DNA of 64,000 bases from Dactylorhiza incarnata (Eukaryota > Streptophyta > Magnoliopsida > Asparagales > Orchidaceae), in the NCBI GenBank assembly GCA_033032865.1, contig JAWHQI010000065.1, positions 3,348,001 to 3,412,000 of the forward strand, in the 5' to 3' direction. Positions 20,229-30,081 of this stretch are shown here, in pieces. The translations under genes and the position numbers were made by a program. Every line of letters begins with the position of its first letter. Position 1 is the stretch's first letter. Below the pieces are notes generated by a model. That model made no database searches, was not told where the DNA came from, and saw only the letters and a program-made list of their open reading frames with translations.

Positions 20229-21600
20229 TGTTACGAGCTTCCGATTGTGAGGGGGTGTGCGGTCTTGAGAGGGAGAAGTCTCGGAGGGGATCGTCTCGAC
20301 ACTTCACTTAGCCTTCCCAATGGTGAGAGATACAACAAGAGCTTGGCTCGACTGGGGAGAAGGAGAGAGGGGAGCCTTGCTCGACTCTAACCCTAGCTTA
20401 TAAGATGAGAGTAGAGGCAGAAGATTCAAAAGAAGGGAAAATTAGATTTTTCATTCATATCTTCAAGCCCACCCTCATAGGGGATCGTCTCACAATTTGG
20501 AGGATTAACACAATAATTCCCTATCACCGTTGGCTTACATCAAGGGTCAACTTTAAGCCTTTATCTCTTTACCTTTTTCTTAGAGGAGCTCACCGAACAT
20601 ATCCAACTATCAATACCTTGGTGTTTATTGTTTGTAGATGATATTGTTTTGGTGGATGAGACGTGCAAGGGTGTAAACGTGAAACTTGAGACACTTTAAA
20701 AAAGAAGGGTTTTAGGTTGAGCATGACAAAGACGGAGTATATGATGCTTAAATTTAGTAGTGCAAGAAGGATGGATGACTCTGTCATTCAGTTGGGTGAC
20801 CAAGATATTTCTCGCAGTGAGTGCTTTAAATATCTGGGATCAATAGTTCAAAAAGATGGAGGTGTAGATAAAGATGTGATACATAAAATCCAAGCAGGTT
20901 GGTTGAAGCGGAGTGGCGTGCCTGGAACTTATGTGATCGTAAAGTGTCATTAAAACCTAAAGAAAAGTTTTTCGTACTGCAATTAGACCAGCGATGCTCT
21001 ACGGTTCTGAGTGTTGGGCAGTGAATTGTGTACATGAGCAAAAATGGGAGTTGCAGAGATGAGAATGCTTAGGTGGATGCGTGGACACACGAGATTGCAT
21101 AAAATAAGAAATGAATGTATCAGGGATAAGATGAGTGACACCAATTGTAGAGAAGATGTGAGAAGCTCGATTAAGATGGTTCAGACACGTACAAAGGAGA
21201 CCTGTTAGGCATTGTGAGAGTTTAGCCACTAGGCATGTTAATCGGGGTAGGGGTAGACAAAAAAAACTTGGAATGAAACTATAAGGAAATACATGATGTA
21301 CTTAGGCATTAATGAGATTATGACTAAAGATAGGGCGCAATGACGACAAAAGATCCATATAGTTGACCCCATTATGGTGGGATAAAGGCTTGAGTGTTGT
21401 TGTTGTTGTTGTATCCTCAAGCCCACCCTCTTCACCAATATATAGTGAGAGGAAAGGTTTCATAAAATATACCAAATATGTCCCTCACTCGGGCTACATA
21501 ATGCGTAAGTAATAAAGGCGCTAAATATAATAGTGTGGGAAAGTAAAGATACAATGCAACAACAGATACAAATTGTCACCCCCTGCGTGGACCCGTAACA
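20229..21600 (-). repeat. Left (3') LTR of gag-only element, interrupted by a LINE
   Basis: It starts TGTTACGAGC and ends CCGTAACA. Without the LINE and one copy of its target duplication the LTR is about 418 bp, matching the right LTR (412 bp). On the minus strand it is preceded by the purine tract CGTCGGGGGAAGA (21601-21613). Confidence 0.9.
20477..21416 (+). mobile_element. RTE-type LINE, 5'-truncated (940 bp)
   Basis: It is flanked by TCAAGCCCACCCTC at 20463-20476 and 21417-21430, a 14-bp duplication typical of target-primed insertion. Coding remains are FVDDIVLVDE (RT catalytic DD, about 20630-20660), RLSMTKTEYMMLKFS, SECFKYLGSIVQKDGGVDKD, IQAGWLK and VAEMRMLRWMRGHTR. These match the C-terminal half of plant RTE reverse transcriptases. 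It ends in a (GTT)n tail at about 21395-21412 instead of poly(A), as RTE elements do. Frameshifts and stops are present. Confidence 0.85.
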
Positions 21601-23199
21601 TCTTCCCCCGACGTTCGGATCAAGCTTGTCACCAAGCTTAAAGTACGTGGGTCCCGCGGACCCGACATTCTCGTCCTCGTCATTCCGGGGATTGTCCGCT
21701 TCGAGCCAAAAAAGACGCTTGCACCTGTGTCCGACCGAATATGGTTCGTGGCAGTTGAAACAAAGGCCTTGTGCATGATGTTCTACTATCTCTACGTGTG
21801 ATAGTCGATTGATGGCTGGGTTGCCACTGAATTCCTTACCCATAAGTGGGGCTGGCAGATTGCCAGAACGGGAAGTGTGGGTGTCCTCACGACGGTTCTC
21901 TCCGGCCCCGCCACAGTGACTGCCATACTAGGAGATGTTTCTCACAGATTCAGGCGACGCTCTTGGCTTTTGCTAAGGTCCTGCGGGGCTTGAAACTCGA
22001 TATTGAGGCGCAGCCGATCGTGCGGGATGACAGTGAAGATAGGTACCTGATGCTCTGACAAGATAAAAGGAACACGAGCAAGTAATATCTGGAAGCTCTC
22101 CAAGTTATTATCCACGGGCCCGGATTGCTTGAGATTGACGAGGTCGCCCAAGGGATTGCTTTAGAGAGGTGACTCAAAACACATATTGCAGGATGCTCGA
22201 AGGCTACCCAAGTTAATTAGGGGTCTCTCGAGCTAGTTGTCCATACCATAGCTATGCCGAGCCCAAGAGGTGGAAGGAAGCCAATCTGATCCAATCCTCC
22301 AATGGCGTGAGTTGGTTGGCGAAAAAGTGCTCACAACGCGTGAACCAGGTTAAGGGATTGCCCTTGCCGCCAAATAAGGGAAAAATCCAACTTTATGTAA
22401 CATGAAACACTGTTCTTGTGGACCGAAGTGCGTGGGAACACATAAAATTTTCAGCAAGAGCCGCTCCAAAGGATTCAGTGGTTCTAAGAGTCTACTTATC
22501 AAAAGACTAAGTAGAGTGGACGACGAACGACTGTTAGCCCTGATTAGAACTTGTCGTGCGGTGGGGGGACGACTGGGAGGTTCCCGGCAAAGGCAAGCCA
22601 TCTACACGGGTAGTAGTTAAAACTGTGATCGAGGCCTGTTGTTGACCGAAATGGTCATCATCTTTTGCAAGGTCTCCATAATTTTAGCGAGGGTAAGACC
22701 ACTTTCTTCCATGGTCGCAGAAGGTGCGTGGGGGTTGTCCGAAGATGTTAGAAGTGGGGTCAGCGGGCTGGAAGCCCCAATGCTGCTGACTTGGCGTTCG
22801 GCCGCGAGTGGATGCAGCAGAGTGGAGGGATAGGAGGCTCGATGGAGGTAGGTGAGGGTGGTTCAGAGGACATGAGAAGGCGAAACCAATGCTGGAGTTG
22901 AGTAAGGAGGAGCCATTGCGGCCGTCAACCGATCATGCGGTGGATGTGTCACTACTTGGGAAGAAACTGCAGCCGAAGGAGTCGTGTTCGTGCGAGAGTT
23001 ATCGCTGGAAGTTGTGGACCGTGCAGGGTCGGCGTAGGTCGGAGCTAGCATCGTCGATGCATGCGGTGCGGCAGGAGGTCAATTTTCGCTGTTGGATGAG
23101 AAAATTGACGGAGACGAGGGCTCGTTTCATCGATATTTTGCAATACATGGAGGCTGGATTTGGATGCCGCGGCAGGAGGAGGAATGAGGCTCTGATACC
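21601..23199 (-). pseudogene. gag of the minus-strand element, with CCHC zinc knuckle (broken)
   Basis: On the minus strand the N-terminal part includes MEESGLTLAKIMETLQKMM (about 22710). The capsid follows in several frames: WLPSTSWARHSYG (about 22260), LGDLVNLKQSGPVDNNLESF (about 22145-22085) and LRLNIEFQAPQDLSKSQERR (about 22020-21960). The end is the zinc knuckle GLCFNCHEPYSVGHRCKRLF (about 21765-21705) followed by an acidic tail. The pattern is that of Ty3/gypsy capsid proteins. There is no protease or RT between this and the polypurine tract. Confidence 0.75.
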
Positions 23200-23203
23200 A
23201 AGA
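23191..23203 (-). promoter_or_regulatory. Primer binding site of gag-only element
   Basis: On the minus strand TCTTGGTATCAGAGCC follows the right LTR after a few bases. TGGTATCAGAGCC is complementary to initiator tRNA-Met and fixes the element's minus orientation. Confidence 0.85.
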
Positions 23204-23615
23204 TGTTACGAGCTTTCAATTGCGAGCGAGTGTCCAGTATTGAGAGGCAGATGTCTCAAAGAGGTCGTCTCGACCCTTGAGCTAGCCTTCCCAATGGCGG
23301 GAAATTCAACGAGAGCTCGACTCGACCGAGACAGAAGGAGAGAGGGGAGCCTTGCTCAACCCAACTCTAGCTTAGAAGATGAGAGGATAGGGAGAAAATT
23401 CAAGAGAAGTGGAAATTAGATTTTTTATACTTATCCTCAAGCCCACCCTCCTCACCTAGTGAGAGGAAAGGTTTCACAAAATTTACCAAATATGCCTCTC
23501 ACCCAGGCTGCATAATGCGCGAATAATAAAAGTGCGGGAAAATAAAAATACAATGCAACAATAGATACACGTCATCTCAGGCATGCGTCGTCACCCCGTA
23601 CATGGGCCAATTACA
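23204..23615 (-). repeat. Right (5') LTR of gag-only element (412 bp)
   Basis: It starts TGTTACGAGC and ends CAATTACA, then GAGAG. It aligns with the left LTR on both sides of the LINE insertion. Confidence 0.9.
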
Positions 23616-23620
23616 GAGAG

Positions 23621-23877
23621 GACCTAGTATTGTAGGCACTTTTGGATTATCTTCTATCTAGTGAAAGAGGGGAAGTGGGTGAACCAACAATCCTTTCCGT
23701 TTGCCCTTGCCTCCTTTCGTAGAACCGATAGCTCCGTCTATTAGTGCTTAGGTAGGTCAGCTTGGATGCTCTTAATCATGTTGATCAATCATAGTTTTAT
23801 ATACAATTTCAAGATGGAATATTCTTTTTGTTGATTGTACTCACATCTAGTATTTTGTTATCCATTTACTTAAGTTA
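23621..23877. other. Short unassigned stretch between transposons
   Basis: It is continuous with sequence before 20224 once the gag-only element is removed. No coding exon was recognised. It may be the remainder of chromovirus 1's 3' end or host intron. Confidence 0.3.
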
Positions 23878-24097
23878 GGCTTCGTTTGGTGCGGCTTATT
23901 TGCTCCGGTGAGTTTGGTCAAAAACGCCATTATCATAGAATGTATGTTTGGCAAGACAAAGGTTATAACCGCTATAAAAAAAATAAACTAGTTTTGAGCA
24001 TAAAATGCATGATTTTTTGTGGGTGACGTCGGGCGTTCACGAACGATGGTTCATGACCACGGTGTTTGCGACCGCCACCACCGCGCCAAACGAAGCC
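23878..24097. mobile_element. Tourist-like MITE (PIF/Harbinger type), 220 bp
   Basis: The terminal inverted repeats GGCTTCGTTTGGTGCGG and CCGCGCCAAACGAAGCC differ at one position. TTA lies on both sides (23875-23877 and 24098-24100), the target duplication of PIF/Harbinger elements. No coding capacity. Confidence 0.85.
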
Positions 24098-24259
24098 TTA
24101 GTCATACTTTAATATAATAACTTAAGAACGAATACTCCTAGTGTTTCTTGTACTCACATCTAGTATTTTCTTGTACTCACATCTGGTATTTTCTTGTACA
24201 TATACTTCACCTGGTCATTATTGTTATTAAAACTTCATTTTCTTAAAATGTTTATGTAG

Positions 24260-24326
24260 AGAACGGGGAGAAAATATCTGAAGTTGAAATGGAATTTGAG
24301 GCCAGGTCATGCAGAGATCAGGCGTG
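24260..24326 (+). CDS. SAWADEE-domain protein (SHH1/SHH2-like), internal exon
   Basis: The acceptor TTTATGTAG precedes and the donor GTATGA follows. In frame the exon reads ENGEKISEVEMEFEARS then CRDQAW, ending two bases into the Trp codon. The block E-F-E-A-R-S..RD.AW, continued by YDV in the next exon at 47828, is the start of the SAWADEE domain, a tandem Tudor-like fold. In SHH1/DTF1 this domain reads histone H3 with K9 methylation and helps bring RNA polymerase IV to RNA-directed DNA methylation targets in the nucleus. The homeodomain that precedes it in SHH proteins was not found, so a SAWADEE-only paralogue is possible. The exon has no stop and the splice signals are intact, so the gene may be active. 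The first codon is shared with an upstream exon not seen here. Confidence 0.75.
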
Positions 24327-24629
24327 GTATGAATTCTAATATTGTATTTGAAAGTTTTCTGGACTCAATTTTTCTTTTTTATTCTCCCCTTCTCTGCAAT
24401 GCCCCTTAGTGATTTTTGGATTTGTTTCTTTGGCTTGAAAACATAGAATTTGTTTCATTCTTGTATATAGCCATTATAAAAAGGGATTATACATCATTCT
24501 TAGCCTAGTTTGAAAAACCATTCCTGCTGTTGACTTTTATATTGTCGCCTTCACAGTGTATTCATGCACCATTTTGTAGGATTGAGTAGACTACGTCTCA
24601 AAGTAACTAGTGAAATGTTAGTTATACAT

Positions 24630-26172
24630 TGAGAGTATCTAGTTGCGACCTAAATCACCTAGAGGGGGGTGAATAGGTGGTTTCTATGTCTTTTTACGGA
24701 ATTAAAATTATATGAATAAAAACACACAGAAGATCAAAGAGCACCGTACACACAAGGATTTATAGTGGTTCCCCGTTCTTGGGTAGTCCACTTTGCACCT
24801 CACCTATCTAGCACGACCGGCTAGACTAGGCTACTTCACTATTCTCGGATTATGAATAATCCTACAACTCGGAGTCAAACTCCTACAATCTCGGAGAACA
24901 AAATCTCCTACAACTCGGAGAACAAAATCTCCTACAACTCGGAGAACAAAATCTCCTACAACTCGGAGCAAACCACTCCTACAAAAACAAAGAGTAAAAC
25001 TCCTACAACTCGGAGACAAGGCTCCTACAAACTCGGAAGAAAAACTTCATACAATCTCGGAGATGAAATCTCTTACGACTCGGAGCTGCAACTCCTACAA
25101 AGAGAAATAGTTGTAAAACAAACTTCTTAAAATCTCAATGAGATTTGACTTCAGATCTGAGAAAATCGGTCCTCTTCTTTATTGCTTGAGAGATAAAGTC
25201 TTGCACCTGAAGATCGAAGAAGAAGAAAAACCTTGCTTGAAAAACCTTGATCTGAATACTTGAGTCGACTTGATCAGGAAGATAGTAGAGAGATTCAGAA
25301 TAGCTTGATCTTGTCGACTGCCCTTGAGAAGAAGAACAACAGATGTTCTTTCTTGATCTGTAGACTGCAATAATACAACTCAATTTTCTTTTCAAACGGC
25401 TATAATCAAGAGATAAGGAATTAAATCAATTCCAACGGCTGTCTGCAATAATCAAGGGAAATTTTCCACGAATGCTGTACGCGGTAGAAGCTTAAATGGA
25501 AAGCAGACATTAAGGAAACCCAGCGATCTGAATTTCGAAACAGCGCCAGCGAAAATTCAGAATCTGTCAAAATTTTGTCGAACGGAACTCCGATCGACGA
25601 ACTTCCTTCCTTTCGTCGAACGGAGATCGACGAATTATATATATAAACAGCGGTCGACGAAATATATTTATAAACAGCGGTCGACGAAATATAACCAAAC
25701 AGCGCTAGACGAAATGCTGATAAACTGCGTTCGACGAAATGTCTTCAGCTAACAGCAAGCCAGAGAACGACGAAGTATATTTACTTCGTCGAACGGCGTT
25801 CGACGAATTCTTGCGTTCGACGAATTCTTGCGTTCGACGAAAAGCTAAATACTTAGAAAAATATTTCTTCCTTCTTTCTTCCAGCAACTTTCTCTTAGCA
25901 GCAACTTTCTCTTAGCCTTCCTTTGTGCTTGAATAAAAAGTATACCCCAATAGAGAGATTTCACATAAGTTAACACTTTGGTCTATACCATGAGGAATTA
26001 CATAGTATAGTCCTGTGTTTAACAACTTATTGAAACCTGACATTGGTTTGTACTTAGTCATTTATAATCTGCAAACACATAACTAGAAAACAACATCAAA
26101 TACAACTCAATTCAACTTAGTTCAAATGAACACTTCTTCAAATCAAGGTAATTGTGGCTACAATACCCAACA
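24630..26172 (-). repeat. Left (3') LTR of SIRE-like element (1543 bp)
   Basis: It begins TGAGAGTATCTAG and ends ACCCAACA on the plus strand. It aligns with the right LTR but lacks about 340 bp found there (about 30830-31170). The two copies differ at few other positions, so the insertion is fairly young. It contains short tandem motifs built on CTCGGAG and GTTCGACGAA. Confidence 0.9.
24866..25100. repeat. CTCGGAG-based minisatellite in SIRE-like LTR
   Basis: Units of about 24 bp (ACAAAATCTCCTACAACTCG type) are perfectly repeated three times, followed by looser variants each holding CTCGGAG and CTCCTACAA. The same array is present in the other LTR (about 30328-30560). CTCGGAG and CTCC can pair, so each unit can form a small hairpin. 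Confidence 0.8.
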
Positions 26173-26690
26173 ATCTCTCCCTATTTGAAGAAGTCAGAAC
26201 CTATGCACTGAGTTGAATTGCACTTAAATAAATATATATCAAATAGATAAGGAGAGTTAAAAACTTAACTTTTTCAACTTTCTCTCCCTTTCAACTTTCT
26301 CTTTCAACTTTGCCAATTCTAACTTTGCCAATTCCTCCCAACTTCAAATTCTCTTCCAATTTGAACTTCTCTCCCCCTTTCTGACTACTTCAGATAGGGA
26401 AGAAAAAGCATGAGAGCTCAAAACTCCCCCACAACAACTGCATAGGAGTCCTCATTTGAGAGTAGATTTGAAAATATTGAATCAGCTCCCCCTCAATCTT
26501 TTCTCCCCCTTAGTCTTATCTCCCCCTTAGAATTTCAGTGCCTGGACTGATTTCCTAAGCTTTTCAGCAACCTTACTATATACTTCTATGTTCTGGTCAA
26601 GTACCATGAACATCCACTGTCCAAATGCCTGATTAGAGTTTTGGTTGGCCTTTGGACATACCTGCAAACACAGATTAATTACCCTTAGGA
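26173..26690 (-). other. Short 3' internal region of SIRE-like element where pol should be
   Basis: It is pyrimidine-rich on the plus strand (CTCCCCCTTAG, TTTCAACTTTCTC repeats), hence purine-rich in the sense of the element. No integrase, RT or RNase H motif is found. About 4 kb of pol normally occupies this place. Confidence 0.6.
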
Positions 26691-27534
26691 ACCCAAACCG
26701 ATTTGGGTCCTAGGTTTCGGTTAGCATAACAATAAATATTTCTACTAACTGCAACTCCAGTAGAAAAGCTCTTCTTTGCATTAGACACACAAGGGTTGTG
26801 CCAACAGTCGATGGCAAAGTGTCCCACTTTACCACATCACCAACATTCATGGATGTTGTATCTTCTCTTCCGAGCATTTTTTGATTTGCAAGTAGCATCA
26901 TAATGCTTGATTTCAGTTGAGAAGGCAGCAACATTCTTCCTATTTTTCATAGCGAGTAGATGATTTGGTACAATAACATATCCATTTTCACTTGATTTTA
27001 TCTGTTTGACAACAACAGATGAAAGCTTGGAAGCTCTTATGGTGTTGATGACATCAGATATATTCAAGTGAGGATTGGCTATGGTGTTGCACCCGGTTTG
27101 CTTCCTTGCTGGAAAAGATTGGGACGATGATGCTTCCTTACCATTGAATGTAGGGGCTGGTGCATTGAACACAAATTGTCCAGGTTGGGCCATTTGGATT
27201 TCTTCATGGGGAGCATTCCGAGCACTCACCACCATTCCCTTTCTTTTACTATAGTTAGGAGTATTTTCCCTGCCATAGCAACTTCCAGTCTTCCAGTGAT
27301 CACGGATGTTGTCGTGATCATACCTGTTAGAGGGAGTCTGCACCTTTTGAAAGGTGGTGTGAGGCCTAGCTTTAGCTGTGCTCTTTCCTCTATTCCCAGA
27401 GTCAATTGATTCAGGTTTAGAGAATTGAGCCACTGGCTTTCTTTCCATATAAAGCTTCTTCTCTAAAGATCTGATAGTTCTTTCTTGAGCCTCATATTTC
27501 ATTCGAAGTAAAATGAGTTCATTGAATAAACTAA
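26691..27534 (-). pseudogene. SIRE-like gag, C-terminal part (after MULE insertion)
   Basis: On the minus strand the frame continues from the 5' part as FNELILLRMKYEAQERTIRS, LEKKLYMERK, a long polar linker, then KNARKRRYNIHECW, a stop (about 26836), and CGKVGHFAIDCWHNP. That stop sits inside a second zinc knuckle (CW.CGKVGHFAIDC). The piece ends at GPKSVWVPKG, close to where protease and integrase would begin. The MULE at 27535-28364 separates it from the N-terminal part. Confidence 0.75.
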
Positions 27535-28364
27535 GAGCGATGTTAAACGCAGGCCAGTTTTGGCTATATGCAGGCCACATCTTTTTAAAAAGAACGATGT
27601 TAAACGCAGGCCGATTTTAGCTATATGCAGGTCACTGTTTTTTTTTTAAAATATCACTTTTCCTTTTAAAACTTTAGGAAAAATGATTCGAGTAGTTTAA
27701 TACTTCATGTATTATGTGTTTTTTCCTTCCATGCAACCGTGTTCCCAAGGAGTTTACTCGTTTGTCCGAGTCCGACGTGTTTTTAAATTACAACTGACCT
27801 AAAGCTATTCATGGGCATTTGCTACGGCGATGGCGACGGCGGCGATGACGACGATCGTGACGTCGTCGGCGATGGCGGCGATGGTGACATCGTCGGCGAG
27901 GGCGGCGATGGCGACAATGGTGGCGATATATGGCGGCGATATACGTCGGCGTCGTCGGCGATGGCGGCGATGACTGCGATGGCAGCGATGGCGGCGATGT
28001 CGGCGATGGCGGCTATGGCGGCGATGGTGGCGATGGTTATACTTCGGGTAGTTACGTCTCTAGTGGGGGTTCTTTTGATAACTGCACCCCCATGGATGGA
28101 ACCGCACCCTTTAGGGATACTCCATTAATAGCTCTCCCAGATTTACTGACGAAACAGTGACATTCAACGTAACCTCGCACGCATGATATTTTACGTACTT
28201 ATTTTATGAATGCTATTTTAATTGGTGATTTATTTAGGAAAATATTAATTTGGTTTTTGAATATGGTATGTAAATATGAAATTTGGCCTGCATGAATAAT
28301 TTTTTGGCCTGCATATATCCACGGCCTGCATATAGCCAAAACCGGCCTGCATTTAATATCGCTC
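27535..28364. mobile_element. Non-autonomous Mutator-like element (830 bp, 9-bp TSD)
   Basis: ATAAACTAA flanks it at 27526-27534 and 28365-28373, the 9-bp duplication of Mutator-like elements. The termini are inverted over about 42 bp (start GAGCGATGTTAAACGCAGGC, end read inward GAGCGATATTAAATGCAGGC). The left terminal sequence is duplicated in tandem (about 27592-27632), and GGCCTGCAT motifs are repeated near the right end. The middle holds a GGCGAT-type minisatellite (27825-28038). No transposase is present. The element interrupts gag exactly between VISL and FNEL. Confidence 0.9.
27825..28038. repeat. GGCGAT-type minisatellite within the MULE
   Basis: It is composed of imperfect 6-, 9- and 12-bp combinations of GGCGATGGC, GACGTCGTC and GATGGCGAC. 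Open frames across it only reflect the three-base periodicity (GDGGDGG or AMAAM strings). Confidence 0.85.
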
Positions 28365-28373
28365 ATAAACTAA

Positions 28374-30063
28374 TTACCTCTTTGGTCGTTTCATTTACTT
28401 GAGATTCGAAAGGCTTAAGGATTCTGATTTCCTCAGCCTGAGACTCAATCAACTTCTTGCTCTTTTCAAGATCTACTAAGAGGGCATCATACTGATTTGC
28501 CAGATTAGGTGTGTCATCATTTTCTGATGAGCTTGTCTCAGCTTCAGAGTCTGTAACAGACAGAGGTGCCCTTATGCATACTTGTTCGGGATAGGTTTCA
28601 TCTTGGATTTCCTCTTCGGACTCAGATAGCATAGTTAGAGCAAGAAGTGTTTCTTCTTCTAGTTCTGAACAGCTTGAATCACTGTCACTTAAGGTCCTGA
28701 TCTTTTTCTTATTTATGGGGTCTTGTTCTTCCTTTGATCCTTCCATAAGAGCTATTAGATCTAAGTCTTCCTTCCCTTCATGAGGCGTGTCGTAGTTATT
28801 CGAATCTGAATTTGCCGTAAGCCCAAAATAAGCTTCATCATTCGAGCTTGACTCGACTGAGTCACTGTTGCTAAGAGTCTTGGTCTTCTTTGCCAAGAAG
28901 CTCTTTTCCTCTTTTCTTTTACTCTTTAAGGATTTCTTTTCTTCCTTCTTTTTGTATAGGCATTCCATACTTAAATGTCCTGGCTTATTACAGCAATAAC
29001 AAATAATATCAGTCGAAATATGTTTATTCGGTTTAGTTTTATACCTGTCGTTGTTGTGTTCCTTCTTGTGATGTTCATCATCACGCCTTGATCTTCTATG
29101 ATCTGATGAGGAGGATTGACCTTTCCTTTGCTTCCTTTTATTTAGCAATTTCTTGAATTTCTTGGAGATTGAAGAGAACTCTCCACCAGACATATCAGAG
29201 CTTGAGGGGCAAGCATCTGATTCATCATCTTCATCTGAGGATTGTCTCCTGACAGATGATGTAGCTTTATATCTTCTTGACCCTTCGGCTCTGAATGCTA
29301 CAGACTTCTCTCTTCCAGAAGTCGAGCATCCTTCTTCTTCTTCTGCCTTTCTGATGCTCAGCTTGAGCTCATGTGATAAAAGCCTTCCGAACAGAATCTG
29401 TGGTTCCATCGTAGCCAACTTTCCGAATTCCCGGATGGCAATTGCCTTGGTATCCCATTCTTTCGTCAGGGATCTCAAGAACTTGTCATTCAATTCTCTG
29501 ACGGTGAATTCCCGATCATAATTTCTAAGACCATTTACGATCTTGAAGAACTTTTCATAAGTGTCTGAGATGGAGTCTCTTGGATCTTGCTTAAATGCTT
29601 CATATTCTTGATTCAGCAAAGATCGTCGATCATCTTGCACTTCTTCTGTACCTTCCATGAGAACCACTAGGGAATCCCACATTTCTTTTGCAAATTTGCA
29701 ATGTATCAGATTTTGCAACATAGAATCATCCACTGCACCGACAATGATGTTCTTGGCTTTTTTATCCAAAGCGACGAGAGCAATCTCATCCTTGGTCAAT
29801 TCCAGCATTTTCTTGGCTATTTGAATATTAGAGTTTATTGAAGAAGGTTTCATGGGGACATGAGAGCCTTCTTCCACAATCTGAAAGATTCTTGGATTTG
29901 CAGCTTCCATGAAGAATTTTACTCTTTCTTTCCACATCGGAAAATTCTCTTTAGTGCAGACTGACAGCTTGACGGAATCCTTGGATTTATCCATTCCGGA
30001 CATACTGTCTCTTGCAACTAGATTTAGAGATCTTTTTAAAGGTGTTAACCTTTTAACGAACAA
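28374..30063 (-). CDS. SIRE-like gag, N-terminal part (566-codon open frame)
   Basis: It opens MFVKRLTPLKRSLNLVARDS near 30063. A likely in-family start is MSGMDKSKDSVKLSV. Order of parts: a UBN2/DUF4219-type capsid region (NFPMWKERVKFFMEAANP, KEMWDSLVVLMEGTEEV, YEKFFKIVNGLRNYDREF, LNDKFLRSLTKEWDTKAIAI), a Ser/Asp/Lys-rich stretch, one CCHC knuckle CYCCNKPGHLSMEC (about 29006-28965), long acidic serine-rich segments, and a coiled coil (LVDLEKSKKLIESQAEEIRI). The last codons before the stop at 28363 come from the MULE. It is the longest intact retroelement frame in the window. It binds element RNA in the cytoplasm by family analogy. Confidence 0.85.
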
Positions 30064-30081
30064 CCTCGCTCTGATACCAAT

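Larger units (their letters stand above)
20229..23615 (-). mobile_element. Minus-strand gag-only Ty3/gypsy element (TSD GAGAG)
   Basis: Two LTRs of about 415 bp flank an internal region of about 1.6 kb that encodes only gag. GAGAG lies at 20224-20228 and 23616-23620. Orientation is shown by the primer binding site beside the right LTR and the purine tract beside the left one. The left LTR carries a LINE insertion. Lacking pol, it can only have moved with help from another element. Confidence 0.9.

Noticed and set aside
27811..28160. Gly/Asp-rich and Ala/Met-rich open frames
   Set aside because: They arise from the GGCGAT minisatellite in the MULE.
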